Shown in pieces: positions 46,496 to 55,864 of a DNA stretch of 64,000 nucleotides. A program made the translations under genes and the position numbers. Under the pieces are notes generated by a model that did no database searches, was not told the DNA's origin, and saw only the letters and a program-made list of their open reading frames with translations. Positions within the stretch are counted from its first letter, which is position 1. Each line of letters begins with the position of its first letter. The stretch comes from Flavobacteriaceae bacterium (GTDB lineage Bacteria; Bacteroidota; Bacteroidia; Flavobacteriales; Flavobacteriaceae), in NCBI GenBank assembly GCA_002707025.1, contig PALG01000015.1:153601-217600 (forward strand), in the 5' to 3' direction.

Positions 46496-47575
46496 ATGAA
46501 AAAAGTAGATTATATTGTTGTTGGATTAGGGATCGCAGGGATTGCTTTCTGTGAAAAATTAGTAGCTGAAAACAAAACCTTTGTAGTGTTCGATTCAGGG
46601 GAACGAAATGCTACGTCCGTAGCGGCAGGAACAATCAATCCTACGGTGCTGAAGCGATTTACGGCGGTTTGGAATGTCGAAGAATTCCTTCCGCAGGCAA
46701 AACTATTTTTCAAACAGGTAGAACAACGAATGGGTGTTTCTTTTTCTCATGAAACCTATTTCTATCGAATTTTTAATTCTGCTGAAGAACAGAACGACTG
46801 GATGGTAGCCAGTGATAAGCAAAAACTGGCACCGTATTTTTCTTCGGAAATAGTTCCTAATGAAAACCCGCAGCTAATAGCTCCTTTTGGTTTAGGTAGC
46901 GTAACCGAAGGGGTAAAAGTGAACACGCCCTTGTTGGTTGCTGCTTATAAAAAGTATCTTCAGCAACAAGGATTTCTGAAGGAAACCCCTTTTCAGTATG
47001 ACGATCTCACCACTACAGGGGAAGCTCATCTTTACGGGGAAATCAAAGCTTCAAATCTTGTTTTTGCCGAAGGGGTGGGTGCACTTCAAAATCCCTATTA
47101 CCAGACCAACTGGTTATTGTCCCGTAAAGGACAGTACATGGTTTTTAAAGCACCTAACTTAAAGTTGGATGAAATTTTAAAAGGCCCCCATTTTCTCATT
47201 CCGCAGGGTAACGATTTGTATAAAATTGGAGCGACTTTGGATCGTGAAGATCAGACTTCAATGCCTACTGAAAAAGCGAAACAAGAACTGATAGAAGCTA
47301 CCAAAAAAATGATTCATTGTCCTTTTGAAGTGGTTTCTCAATCCGTAGGCTTCCGTCCAACCACAAAAGATCGTCGACCTATTTTAGGGCCATTGCCTAC
47401 ACTCTCAAAGGCATTTGTGCTAAATGGATTGGGAACCCGTGGCATTATGGGAGCAGCGACACTTGCAAATATCCTTTACCAACATATTGAGTATGGCGAA
47501 GCTATTCCGAAGGAAATGGACATTCAACGAACCCTTAAGAAGCCTTTTCCGGGTCGTACTGAAAGAAAAAATTGA
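46496..47575 (+). CDS. FAD-dependent amino-acid oxidase-like oxidoreductase
   Basis: A 359-residue DAO-family flavoprotein. The N-terminal dinucleotide-binding fold is VVGLGIAGIAFCEKL with a downstream acidic residue (FVVFDSGE); the C-terminal part shows SVGFRPTTKDRRPILGPLP and GLGTRGIMGAATLA, as in glycine oxidase/ThiO and D-amino-acid dehydrogenase relatives. It would oxidise an amine-type substrate with FAD in the cytosol. The ATG follows the gldN terminator closely, so its promoter is probably weak or lies within that hairpin region. Its 3' end overlaps the convergent DUF983 gene by 41 bp. The substrate is unknown. Confidence 0.87.
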   Translation: MKKVDYIVVGLGIAGIAFCEKLVAENKTFVVFDSGERNATSVAAGTINPTVLKRFTAVWNVEEFLPQAKLFFKQVEQRMGVSFSHETYFYRIFNSAEEQNDWMVASDKQKLAPYFSSEIVPNENPQLIAPFGLGSVTEGVKVNTPLLVAAYKKYLQQQGFLKETPFQYDDLTTTGEAHLYGEIKASNLVFAEGVGALQNPYYQTNWLLSRKGQYMVFKAPNLKLDEILKGPHFLIPQGNDLYKIGATLDREDQTSMPTEKAKQELIEATKKMIHCPFEVVSQSVGFRPTTKDRRPILGPLPTLSKAFVLNGLGTRGIMGAATLANILYQHIEYGEAIPKEMDIQRTLKKPFPGRTERKN

Positions 47576-47918
47576 TCCAAATATTTCGGGACCAGCGTAA
47601 AATTATAGGGAGCAAGACAATCAAGGTGCCTACGATGACAAAGAAGGATTCCAGTCTTCCCAGCCCTATAAAGAAATAGGAAATGACAAAAGCCGCTACA
47701 GCAAAAGCGACCCCTAAGCCATAGCTTACATACATGGCTCCATAAAAAAAGGAGGGCTCAATTTTGTATTTGGTTTGGCAGTGCCCACAGCGTTCATGCA
47801 TTTTAAGTGCTTCGGAAAGGTGGTACGGATTGCTTCTTACGTACATCTTTTCTTGCTGGCAAACCGGGCAGGTTCCTGTGAAAATACTGTAAAGTTTGGT
47901 TCCTTGTAAGAATCCCAT
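47535..47918 (-). CDS. DUF983 family small membrane protein
   Basis: A protein of 127 residues from the ATG at 47918 (MGFLQGTKLYSI); an ATG at 47951 would add 11 residues. A zinc-ribbon-like part with four cysteines (TCPVCQQ near the start and RCGHCQ) is followed by two membrane helices. This is the DUF983 layout. The function is unknown. It is divergent from the ABC-F gene, and a minus-strand TATTTTTG box (47939-47946) lies in the shared gap, which fits a start at 47918. Confidence 0.87.
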   Translation of the reverse strand: MGFLQGTKLYSIFTGTCPVCQQEKMYVRSNPYHLSEALKMHERCGHCQTKYKIEPSFFYGAMYVSYGLGVAFAVAAFVISYFFIGLGRLESFFVIVGTLIVLLPIILRWSRNIWINFFFQYDPEKAS

Positions 47919-47985
47919 AGACAATTTTTTTAGCGTTACAAAAATAAGCATCTTTGCACAATTGAATGTTACAAATGTTACTTAG

Positions 47986-49902
47986 ATGCTCAATGTTCAC
48001 AATCTTTCAGTCGCTTTTCAAGGGGAATACTTGTTTGAAGGCATTACGTTTCAGCTTACCGGGGGCGACCGTGTAGGATTGGTGGGTAAGAATGGCGCGG
48101 GAAAATCTACCTTATTGCGTATCATTTCTGGAGAACAGGAATACGATACGGGCCAAATTGCCACCGATAAGGAAATTTCCATTGGCTTTTTAAAGCAGGA
48201 TATTGATTTTGAGAAAGGCAGGACCGTATTGGAAGAGTCCTACGAAGCTTTTACGGAAATAAAAAGGTTGGAGCTTCAATTGGAGCAGATCAATACCCAA
48301 TTGGCCGAAAGAACCGACTATGAAAGCGATGGGTATCACCAACTCATGGTCGATCTAAATGAAGTGCAACATCAATATGAAATTCACGGAGGCTATAACT
48401 ATCAAGGGGAAACCGAACGGATTTTACAAGGTTTGGGCTTCAAAAGGGAAGACTTTAATAAGCTTACCGATACTTTTTCGGGAGGATGGCGTATGCGGAT
48501 TGAATTGGCCAAACTCTTATTGCAAAACCATGACATCCTTTTGCTGGATGAGCCCACCAATCACTTGGATATTGAATCGATTTTATGGTTGGAGGATTTT
48601 CTGAATGGTTATGCGGGAGCGGTGGTATTGGTAAGTCATGATAAAATGTTTCTAGATCACGTAACCAACCGTACCATTGAAATATCCTTGGGAAAGATTT
48701 ACGATTTTCCGAAGCCCTATTCCAAATATTTGGTTCAGCGGAAAGAACTTCGCGAGCAGCAGCTGGCTGCCCAGAAAAATCAGCAGAAACAAATAGAACA
48801 AACCGAGAAATTAATCGAGAAATTCCGTGCCAAAGCCTCCAAGGCTACGATGGCGCAATCCCTAATAAAAAAGTTGGACCGTATAGATCGAATTGAAGTA
48901 GATGAAGATGATAACTCGGTTATGACCCTTCGCTTTCCCGTATCGGTGACACCGGGTAAAGTAATCGTGACGGCCGAAAAGGCTTCCAAGAGCTATGGCG
49001 ATAATCAGGTACTTCAAAATATCGATCTTTTGATAGAGCGGGATACCAAAACCGCTTTTGTAGGTCAAAATGGACAGGGAAAGTCTACACTGGCCAAGAT
49101 GATTGTCGGGGACATTCCGTATGAAGGTACAATCGATTTAGGTCACAATGTACAAATAGGGTACTTTGCCCAGAACCAAGCAGAATACTTGGACGGAAGC
49201 AAAACCGTGGAGGAAACCATGATCGATGCCGCCGATGAGAAATCCCGTCCTAGGGTTCGGGATATTTTAGGGGCTTTTTTGTTCCGTGGGGAAGAAGTGG
49301 ATAAATACGTACGGGTGCTTTCGGGAGGAGAGCGCAACCGATTGGCCTTGGCGAAATTGTTGTTACAGCCTTTCAATGTATTGGTCATGGATGAGCCTAC
49401 CAACCATTTGGATATTAAGTCGAAAAACGTCTTAAAGGAAGCCTTAAAAAACTTCTCGGGCACCTTAATTGTGGTCTCGCACGACCGGGATTTCCTTCAG
49501 GGATTGACCAATAAGGTATACGAGTTTAAAGATCATAAAATCAAGGAATATTTAGGGGATATCGACTTTTTCCTCGAGCAACGAAATTTATTGAACCTTC
49601 GGGAGGCCGAAAAGAGGACCGTTTCAGAAAAAAAAGGGAAGGAAACCAAGGAAAATTCCAAACAGGATTACGAACAACAGAAGAAACTAAAATCCCTTCA
49701 GAATAAACTAAGCAAGACCGAATCGGCCATCCACAAGCTGGAAAAAGAAATTAAGGAGTTGGATGTAGCACTTGCAGTGAACTATGAAGAAACCATGGCG
49801 CAAGACAACTTTTTTGAAAACTACCAGTCCAAAAAGAACCAATTGGACCAATTAATGGAGGAATGGGAAGCCATTACTTTTGATATGGAAGCACTTCGCT
49901 AG
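47986..49902 (+). CDS. ABC-F family ATPase
   Basis: A 638-residue soluble protein with two ABC domains and no membrane part. Walker A motifs are GKNGAGKST (about residue 36) and GQNGQGKST (about 358); the signatures are FSGGWRMR and LSGGERNR; the Walker B stretches LLLDEPTNHLD and LVMDEPTNHLD are both complete. The linker between domains is long and charged, and the C-terminus forms a coiled coil (from about residue 550), as in Uup. ABC-F proteins act on ribosomes (translation factors, some giving antibiotic resistance). Which subfamily this is cannot be settled here; Uup-like is my best guess. Confidence 0.92.
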   Translation: MLNVHNLSVAFQGEYLFEGITFQLTGGDRVGLVGKNGAGKSTLLRIISGEQEYDTGQIATDKEISIGFLKQDIDFEKGRTVLEESYEAFTEIKRLELQLEQINTQLAERTDYESDGYHQLMVDLNEVQHQYEIHGGYNYQGETERILQGLGFKREDFNKLTDTFSGGWRMRIELAKLLLQNHDILLLDEPTNHLDIESILWLEDFLNGYAGAVVLVSHDKMFLDHVTNRTIEISLGKIYDFPKPYSKYLVQRKELREQQLAAQKNQQKQIEQTEKLIEKFRAKASKATMAQSLIKKLDRIDRIEVDEDDNSVMTLRFPVSVTPGKVIVTAEKASKSYGDNQVLQNIDLLIERDTKTAFVGQNGQGKSTLAKMIVGDIPYEGTIDLGHNVQIGYFAQNQAEYLDGSKTVEETMIDAADEKSRPRVRDILGAFLFRGEEVDKYVRVLSGGERNRLALAKLLLQPFNVLVMDEPTNHLDIKSKNVLKEALKNFSGTLIVVSHDRDFLQGLTNKVYEFKDHKIKEYLGDIDFFLEQRNLLNLREAEKRTVSEKKGKETKENSKQDYEQQKKLKSLQNKLSKTESAIHKLEKEIKELDVALAVNYEETMAQDNFFENYQSKKNQLDQLMEEWEAITFDMEALR

Positions 49903-49945
49903 GTTTTTTAAGATATGTTTAACGCATTTCCAGGCTTCTGAAAGT

Positions 49946-49958
49946 TAAATTTGGCTTC
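49946..49958 (+). promoter_or_regulatory. -7 promoter element of the RND efflux operon
   Basis: TAAATTTG (49946-49953) matches TAnnTTTG exactly; the transcript would start near 49958, 21 bases ahead of the GTG at 49979. Confidence 0.4.
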
Positions 49959-49978
49959 GCTAACCTAAATTCCTAAAC

Positions 49979-51124
49979 GTGCGGAAAACATTACTCTTTG
50001 TCATTGGTCTAGCCATCATTGGAGCAGCCTTCTTTGGGGCGTATTTGATCGTAAAAAATAATAACAAGCCAAAACCCGAAGTACAGAAAGTGGTAAAGAC
50101 GGTTTTTACTGAAACCGCAAAGAACGGGACAGTCCCTATTGTGATTCCCACGCAGGGGAATTTAATCGCTAAGAATCGATTGGAGCTATTTGCAGAAGTA
50201 CAAGGGGTGTTTCAATACAGTGCTCATGACTTTAAAGCCGGGCAATCGTATAGAAAAGGAGAAACTTTATTACGTTTAAATGCTTCGGAATACTACGCTT
50301 CGGTACAGGCGGCACGAAGTGAATTTTATAATTTGGTGACTTCCTTAATGCCCGACCTTCGATTGGATTACCCAGAAGCTTTTCCTACATGGCAAAACTA
50401 CTTAGCTACCATCGACGTCAATAAATCCTTACCAGCGCTTCCTGAGATTTCTTCAGATAAAGTAAATTATTTTATCACGGGACGTGGTGTTTCCAGCTCT
50501 TTTTATAACATCAAGAATATGGAGCAGCGGCTAGGAAAGTATGGAATAACGGCTCCCTTTAATGGCGTGCTTACCGAAGCCTTGGTCACCCGAGGAACCT
50601 TGGTGCGACAAGGACAAAAATTAGGGGAGTTTATTGATACTTCGGTGTATGAAGTAGAATTGAGTATTGGTAGGACCTACAGTGATCTGTTGGAATTGGG
50701 GGAGAAAGTTGCGCTTCAATCTGTGGATGACAATAGTACCTACTAAGGGACGGTTACACGAATCAATAGCCGAATTGACCAAGCCACGCAAACCATTAAA
50801 GTATATGTGGAAGTGAAGGGTGAAGGCTTAAAAGAAGGGATGTATGTAGAGGCTCAGTTGGAAGCCAAGGAAGCACCTAATGCTATGAAACTTTCCCGTA
50901 AATTACTGGTGGATGAGTCTGAAATATTTATTGTGAAAGACAGTATTCTCGATGTATTGCAAATTGAACCGGTCTATTTTTCAGATAAAGATATGATAGT
51001 GAAAGGCATCCCCGATGGCACCCAAGTGGTTTCCAGGCCCATTCCTGGAGCCTATGCGGGTATGTTGGTGAAAGTGTATGACGAGAAGGGTACAAACGAA
51101 AATACTTCAGAAACGGCCGAGTAG
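49979..51124 (+). pseudogene. RND efflux periplasmic adaptor, interrupted by an in-frame TAA
   Basis: One continuous reading frame of 381 codons starting at GTG, except for a TAA at 50744-50746 (codon 256). Before the stop: a membrane anchor (residues 3-21) and the HlyD/MexA-type barrel-sandwich hybrid, with a short hairpin. After it: the rest of the beta-barrel (GTVTRINSRIDQATQTIKVY) and the membrane-proximal domain, ending at the ATG of the RND pump gene. The stop falls where a Lys is usual (Y-K-G), so one A-to-T change explains it. The adaptor would normally link the pump to the outer-membrane channel. This is either a true nonsense mutation, a sequencing error or a readthrough codon. Confidence 0.85.
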
Positions 51125-54100
51125 ATGAAAAAAGTAATCACGTATTTCATTAAGTATGAAGTAGTGGTCAATGTCGTTATTATAGCATTTGTCCTATTTG
51201 GAATTCTGGGTGTTATCCAATTGAAGTCTTCCTTTTTTCCGCTTCAGGATCCTGAAATCATCAATATTGACATTGCGTATCCCGGTGCGGCTCCTCAAGA
51301 GATTGAAGAGGGCATCGTCCTGAAAATCGAGGATAACCTGAAAGGACTTATCGGTATTGATCGGGTCACTTCCGTATCCCGCGAAAATGGGGGTAGTATT
51401 ACCGTGGAAATTGAAACCGATCGGGATATCGATGTGATGCTTTCCGAAGTAAAAAATGCGGTAGACCGTGTTCCTAACTTCCCTAGCGGCATGGAGCCTT
51501 TGGTGGTCGCCAAAAGGGAAAACGTAAGGCAAACCATCGATTTTGCCATTAGTGGGGAAGGTATCGATCTAGCGGCCCTAAAGCAAATTGGACGACAGGT
51601 AGAAAATGACCTTCGAAGAATGGACGGAGTGTCCCAAATTGCCATATCGGGCTATCCTGAAGAGGAAATTGAAATTGCCGTTCGGGAAAACGACTTGCTG
51701 GCTTATAATCTTACCTTTGCTGAAGTGGCGCAAGCCGTTTCTCAAGCCAATATTTTAAGTACCGGAGGAAATATTAAAACCGATGCCGAAGATTACCTTA
51801 TTCGGGCCAATAACCGATCGTATTACGGGAACGAGCTTAATAATTTGGTTGTTCGCTCCCGGGAAGATGGTACGGTAGTGCGGTTACAGGATGTAGCCGA
51901 TGTGAGTGACCAATTTTCAGAAACCCCCAATGCCTCCTATTTCAACGGCAATATTGCGGTGAACATTGAAATTACCAACACCAATAATGAAGATTTAATT
52001 TCTACGGCAGATAAGGTCAACGAGTACATCGAAGAATTTAATCAGAAGTATACAGGTGTACATATTGATGTGGTGAGCGATTCTTCCATCCGATTGGACC
52101 AGAGAACCTGGTTGCTGCTGGAAAATGGGGCTATGGGAATCTTCTTGGTACTCTTTTTCCTGTCGTTCTTTTTGAATACGCGTTTGGCATTTTGGGTGGC
52201 GTTTGGGCTTCCCATTGCCTTTTTGGGGATGTTTATGTTTGCGGCTCAGTTTGATGTCACCATTAACGTACTCTCCCTTTTCGGGATGATCATCGTGATA
52301 GGTATTTTGGTGGACGACGGAATTGTGATTTCTGAAAATATCTACCAACATTTTGAAATGGGGAAAACCCGTATTCAAGCCGCTATTGATGGTACCATGG
52401 AGGTGTTGGCACCCATCCTATCTGCTATTATTACCACCGTATTGGCTTTTTCTAGTTTTCTGTTCCTTGACGGAAGAATTGGAAATTTCTTTAGCGAAGT
52501 CTCGGTAATTGTGATCCTTACTTTGGTGGTTTCCTTGGTGGAAGCCTTAATTATACTACCGGCTCACATTGCCCATTCCAAAGCCTTGGTGCATGAAACG
52601 GAAGAAGAAAAGCAAAATAAAAAAGGAATTGACAAGTTTTTTATGAAACTTCGGAAGTTCAACGAAATAGGGGACCAATTTATGCGGTATTGCCGTGACA
52701 ATTTGTACAGTCCTGTTTTAAAATTTGCGTTACGGCAACGGTTTATCACTTTAGCCATATTATTGGCTTTGATGATTCTTACCATTGGGTCTTTTCAAGG
52801 CGGAATTATAAGGGGGGCCTTTTTTCCACAGATTGCGAGTGACCGGGTGAGTATCGATTTGTTGATGCCAGAGGGGACCAACCCTAAGATTACCGATTCC
52901 ATCATTACCATGGTGGAGCAAGCGGCTTGGCGGGTGAATGAAGAGTATACCGCACGACAAACCGGAAACAAGCAGGTGGTAGAAAATATTGTAAAACGTG
53001 TAGGCCCTGGAAATAATAAAGCTTCGTTGAACGTGAACTTGCTCCCAGGGGAGGAACGTGATTTTGGATCTCCAGAAATTACAGCCTCCATTCGGGAAGA
53101 AGTGGGGGAAGTATATGGGGTAGAACGCTTAACTTTTGGTTCGGGAGGAAACTTTGGAGGGAGTCCGGTGTCGGTATCCCTTTTAGGGAATAATTCGGAA
53201 GAACTGAAAGCTGCCAAGGACGAACTTCGAGCTAACATGGAAAATAACGGTCGTTTGGCCGATGTAAGCGATACCGACCCAGAAGGGATCAAGGAAATTA
53301 ATATTGAACTCAATGAAACCGCGTATGCGTTGGGCCTCAATCTACAAAGTGTGATGAGTCAAGTACGGGCGGGTTTCTTCGGGTTGCAGGCGCAGCGTTT
53401 CCAACGGGGACAGGATGAAATTAGGGTCTGGGTACGCTACAATCGGGAAAACCGGGAATCGATCAACGATCTGGACGATATGCGCTTGGTAACCCCTTCT
53501 GGGCAACGGGTACCTTTTGGGGAGATTGCTAGCTATACCATTAAACGAGGAGAAGAGTCCATTCGGCACCTAGACGGCCAACGGGAAATACAGGTGAATG
53601 CCGATTTAAAGGACCCCAAGGATAGCCCTACAGAGATCTTGGCCGATATTGAAACCAATGTTATGCCCGATATCCTTTCGAAGTATCCTACGGTAAGTAC
53701 CTCTTACGAAGGACAAAATCGGGAAGCAGGTAAATTAACCAGTTCTGCCAAGACGGTAATTCCGGTGATTATCCTATTAATTTACATTACAATCGCATTT
53801 ACCTTCCGAAGTTTTAGTCAGCCGCTATTATTGATCTTTATGATTCCTTTCAGTTTTATTGCTGTGGCTTGGGGACACTGGATTCATGATTTCCCCATCA
53901 ATATTTTGTCCATGTTGGGAATCATTGCCTTGATTGGGATTATGGTAAACGATGGTTTGGTACTCATTGGGAAGTTCAATTCCTATCTACGGGAAGGGAT
54001 GAAATTTGAAGAAGCCCTATATGAAGCAGGAAGATCGCGTTTTAGAGCAATCTTCTTAACTTCTTTAACCACCATAGCCGGGATTGCCCCCTTATTACTG

Positions 54101-54376
54101 GAAAAAAGTAGGCAAGCACAGTTTTTAAAACCGATGGCGATTTCCATTGCTTATGGTATTGGAATTGCTACCTTGCTCACCCTTATCATATTACCGCTAT
54201 TGCTCTCTGTAACGAACGAGGTAAAAGCAAAAACGTCTTGGCTTATCACTGGAAAGGAGAAAGAACGAGGTGCTTACGAACGTGCCATCAAAGAACAAAA
54301 AGAAGAACAAGAATGGGCCGCTTCCAAAAAAGAAGCACAAATCTATAAAGAAGAACACCCTGAAGATGAAGCATAG
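51125..54376 (+). CDS. RND multidrug-type efflux pump (AcrB-like)
   Basis: A 1083-residue inner-membrane protein with the RND layout: helix 1 (residues 13-33), periplasmic loop 1, six helices around residue 335-490, loop 2, and the last helices to about residue 1020. The proton-relay residues are recognisable in helix 4 (GIVLVDDGIVISEN, written here as GILVDDGIVI). It pumps drugs, lipids or similar molecules with proton exchange, through an adaptor and a TolC-type channel that are encoded on both sides. The C-terminal tail of about 50 residues is highly charged. The frame is intact even though the adaptor has a stop. Confidence 0.95.
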   Translation: MKKVITYFIKYEVVVNVVIIAFVLFGILGVIQLKSSFFPLQDPEIINIDIAYPGAAPQEIEEGIVLKIEDNLKGLIGIDRVTSVSRENGGSITVEIETDRDIDVMLSEVKNAVDRVPNFPSGMEPLVVAKRENVRQTIDFAISGEGIDLAALKQIGRQVENDLRRMDGVSQIAISGYPEEEIEIAVRENDLLAYNLTFAEVAQAVSQANILSTGGNIKTDAEDYLIRANNRSYYGNELNNLVVRSREDGTVVRLQDVADVSDQFSETPNASYFNGNIAVNIEITNTNNEDLISTADKVNEYIEEFNQKYTGVHIDVVSDSSIRLDQRTWLLLENGAMGIFLVLFFLSFFLNTRLAFWVAFGLPIAFLGMFMFAAQFDVTINVLSLFGMIIVIGILVDDGIVISENIYQHFEMGKTRIQAAIDGTMEVLAPILSAIITTVLAFSSFLFLDGRIGNFFSEVSVIVILTLVVSLVEALIILPAHIAHSKALVHETEEEKQNKKGIDKFFMKLRKFNEIGDQFMRYCRDNLYSPVLKFALRQRFITLAILLALMILTIGSFQGGIIRGAFFPQIASDRVSIDLLMPEGTNPKITDSIITMVEQAAWRVNEEYTARQTGNKQVVENIVKRVGPGNNKASLNVNLLPGEERDFGSPEITASIREEVGEVYGVERLTFGSGGNFGGSPVSVSLLGNNSEELKAAKDELRANMENNGRLADVSDTDPEGIKEINIELNETAYALGLNLQSVMSQVRAGFFGLQAQRFQRGQDEIRVWVRYNRENRESINDLDDMRLVTPSGQRVPFGEIASYTIKRGEESIRHLDGQREIQVNADLKDPKDSPTEILADIETNVMPDILSKYPTVSTSYEGQNREAGKLTSSAKTVIPVIILLIYITIAFTFRSFSQPLLLIFMIPFSFIAVAWGHWIHDFPINILSMLGIIALIGIMVNDGLVLIGKFNSYLREGMKFEEALYEAGRSRFRAIFLTSLTTIAGIAPLLLEKSRQAQFLKPMAISIAYGIGIATLLTLIILPLLLSVTNEVKAKTSWLITGKEKERGAYERAIKEQKEEQEWAASKKEAQIYKEEHPEDEA

Positions 54377-55685
54377 TATTGTTGTGATTTTCCTATTTTT
54401 TGGTTTGAGCTTCTTACAAGCTCAAGACCTCAATTTATTGACCAAGCAGGAAGCCGTTTCTGAAGTATTGGAAAACAACTTCGGGGTCATTGTGGCGAAG
54501 AACAATGTGGAAATTGCCGATAATAATAAGGGCATACTCAATTCAGGTTATTTGCCTTCCCTTACCGGAAATGCTGGTGCCAACATCAGTATTGAAAATC
54601 AAGAAGTGACCCGTGCCGATGGGACCACTACAGTAGTGAAGGGAGCTGAAACCGAACGCTACAATGCTTCTTTAAACTTGAACTATACCTTGTTCGACGG
54701 ATTGGGCCGTTGGTACGATTACAAACGCTTGAAGGAGGAATACAATCTTTCGGAACTACAAGTGCGGGAAACGATAGAAACCTCCTTGCTGCAACTGTTT
54801 ACCGTGTATTTTGAGGTCGCCCGACTTTCGGAAAACGTGACGGTCTTGGAGCAAACCTATGGAAATACTCAAGACCGACTCACCCGATCGGAGTATGCTT
54901 TTGAGTATGGACAGGTAAATAAGTTGGATGTACTGAATGCCGAAGTGGATTTGGTGACCGATAGCATCAATTTAATGAACAGCCGGCAACAGCTATTAAA
55001 TGCCAAACGGGATCTTACCGTGGTATTGAACACCCAATTGGAACGAAGCTTTTCGGTAGATACCACCGTGGCCTTTATCGGGGAATTGCAAATGGAACAG
55101 TTTGTGCAAGTGGCCGATACCAACAATGTGCGTTTGCTTCAGGCGGAAAAAAACACCAGAATAAGAGATTATCTTTGGAAAGCCAATAAGTCTATTTACC
55201 TACCTTCCGTAGGATTGAATGGATCGTATGGCTGGAACCAAGGTTTTTTTCCAACTACCAGCTTCCTTACTTCGAATGTGACCGATGGATTTTCTGCCGG
55301 ACTTACCTTAACCTGGAATTTGTTTGATGGTGGTAGCGGGATTACTTCCGTGAAAAACGCCAAGATTCAATTACAGAACCAAGAAATTTTATTCAATCAG
55401 ATTAAGTTGGAAGTAAAGCGGGACATTGCCAATGCCCTCGGGAATTACCAAAACCGTTTAAAGATTTTCCGTTTGCAGGAACAGAACGTGATTACCGCCA
55501 CAAACAATTACGAACGTTCGCAGGAACGTTATAAACTAGGGCAGATTACTTCCGTAGAACTACGCCAAGCACAGATCAATTTGTTGAATGCCCAAACCAA
55601 TAAGAACCTTGCCAAGTACGAAGCCAAGCTTTCGGAATTGGAATTGCTGCAGCTTACCGGTCAATTATTGAATGTGGAATTTTAA
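54366..55685 (+). CDS. TolC-family outer-membrane efflux protein
   Basis: A 439-residue protein from the ATG at 54366 (MKHSIVV), overlapping the RND gene by 11 bp; the longer open frame from 54270 only adds a lysine-rich stretch read out of frame within the pump gene. It has a signal peptide (to LQAQ) and two outer-membrane-efflux-protein repeats with long helices (ARLSENVTVLEQTYGNTQDRL, and RYKLGQITSVELRQAQINLLNAQ near the end). It provides the exit duct for the efflux complex in the outer membrane. Confidence 0.93.
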   Translation: MKHSIVVIFLFFGLSFLQAQDLNLLTKQEAVSEVLENNFGVIVAKNNVEIADNNKGILNSGYLPSLTGNAGANISIENQEVTRADGTTTVVKGAETERYNASLNLNYTLFDGLGRWYDYKRLKEEYNLSELQVRETIETSLLQLFTVYFEVARLSENVTVLEQTYGNTQDRLTRSEYAFEYGQVNKLDVLNAEVDLVTDSINLMNSRQQLLNAKRDLTVVLNTQLERSFSVDTTVAFIGELQMEQFVQVADTNNVRLLQAEKNTRIRDYLWKANKSIYLPSVGLNGSYGWNQGFFPTTSFLTSNVTDGFSAGLTLTWNLFDGGSGITSVKNAKIQLQNQEILFNQIKLEVKRDIANALGNYQNRLKIFRLQEQNVITATNNYERSQERYKLGQITSVELRQAQINLLNAQTNKNLAKYEAKLSELELLQLTGQLLNVEF

Positions 55686-55864
55686 TGGAAGAACATAGCT
55701 TTCAATGTCCGTATTGCTGGGAGGAAATCTCCATGTTATTGGACCCCAGTGTCTCGCAAACCTACATAGAAGATTGTGAAGTATGTTGCAACCCGATACA
55801 GGTTTCTGTGGTTTTTGAAGAAGGCGAGTTGACCGCTTTTACGGCCGAAAGTATAGAGCAATAA
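55685..55864 (+). CDS. CPXCG-type cysteine-rich mini-protein
   Basis: A 59-residue protein with four or five cysteines arranged as FQCPYCWEE near the start and DCEVCCNPI near residue 31, the pattern of the CPXCG zinc-ribbon family. It overlaps the stop codon of the tolC-like gene by 1 base (TAATG), so it is translationally coupled to the efflux operon. It is cytosolic and very acidic after the cysteines. Metal binding is likely from the motif; the role is unknown. Confidence 0.8.
   Translation: MEEHSFQCPYCWEEISMLLDPSVSQTYIEDCEVCCNPIQVSVVFEEGELTAFTAESIEQ

Noticed and set aside
51995..52378. Minus-strand open frame of 127 codons within the RND pump gene
   Set aside because: Shadow of the pump gene; His-rich composition without any protein family pattern.
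54270..54365. N-terminal extension of the TolC-like protein
   Set aside because: The extra 32 residues are Lys-rich and overlap the RND gene in another frame; a proper signal peptide begins at 54366.
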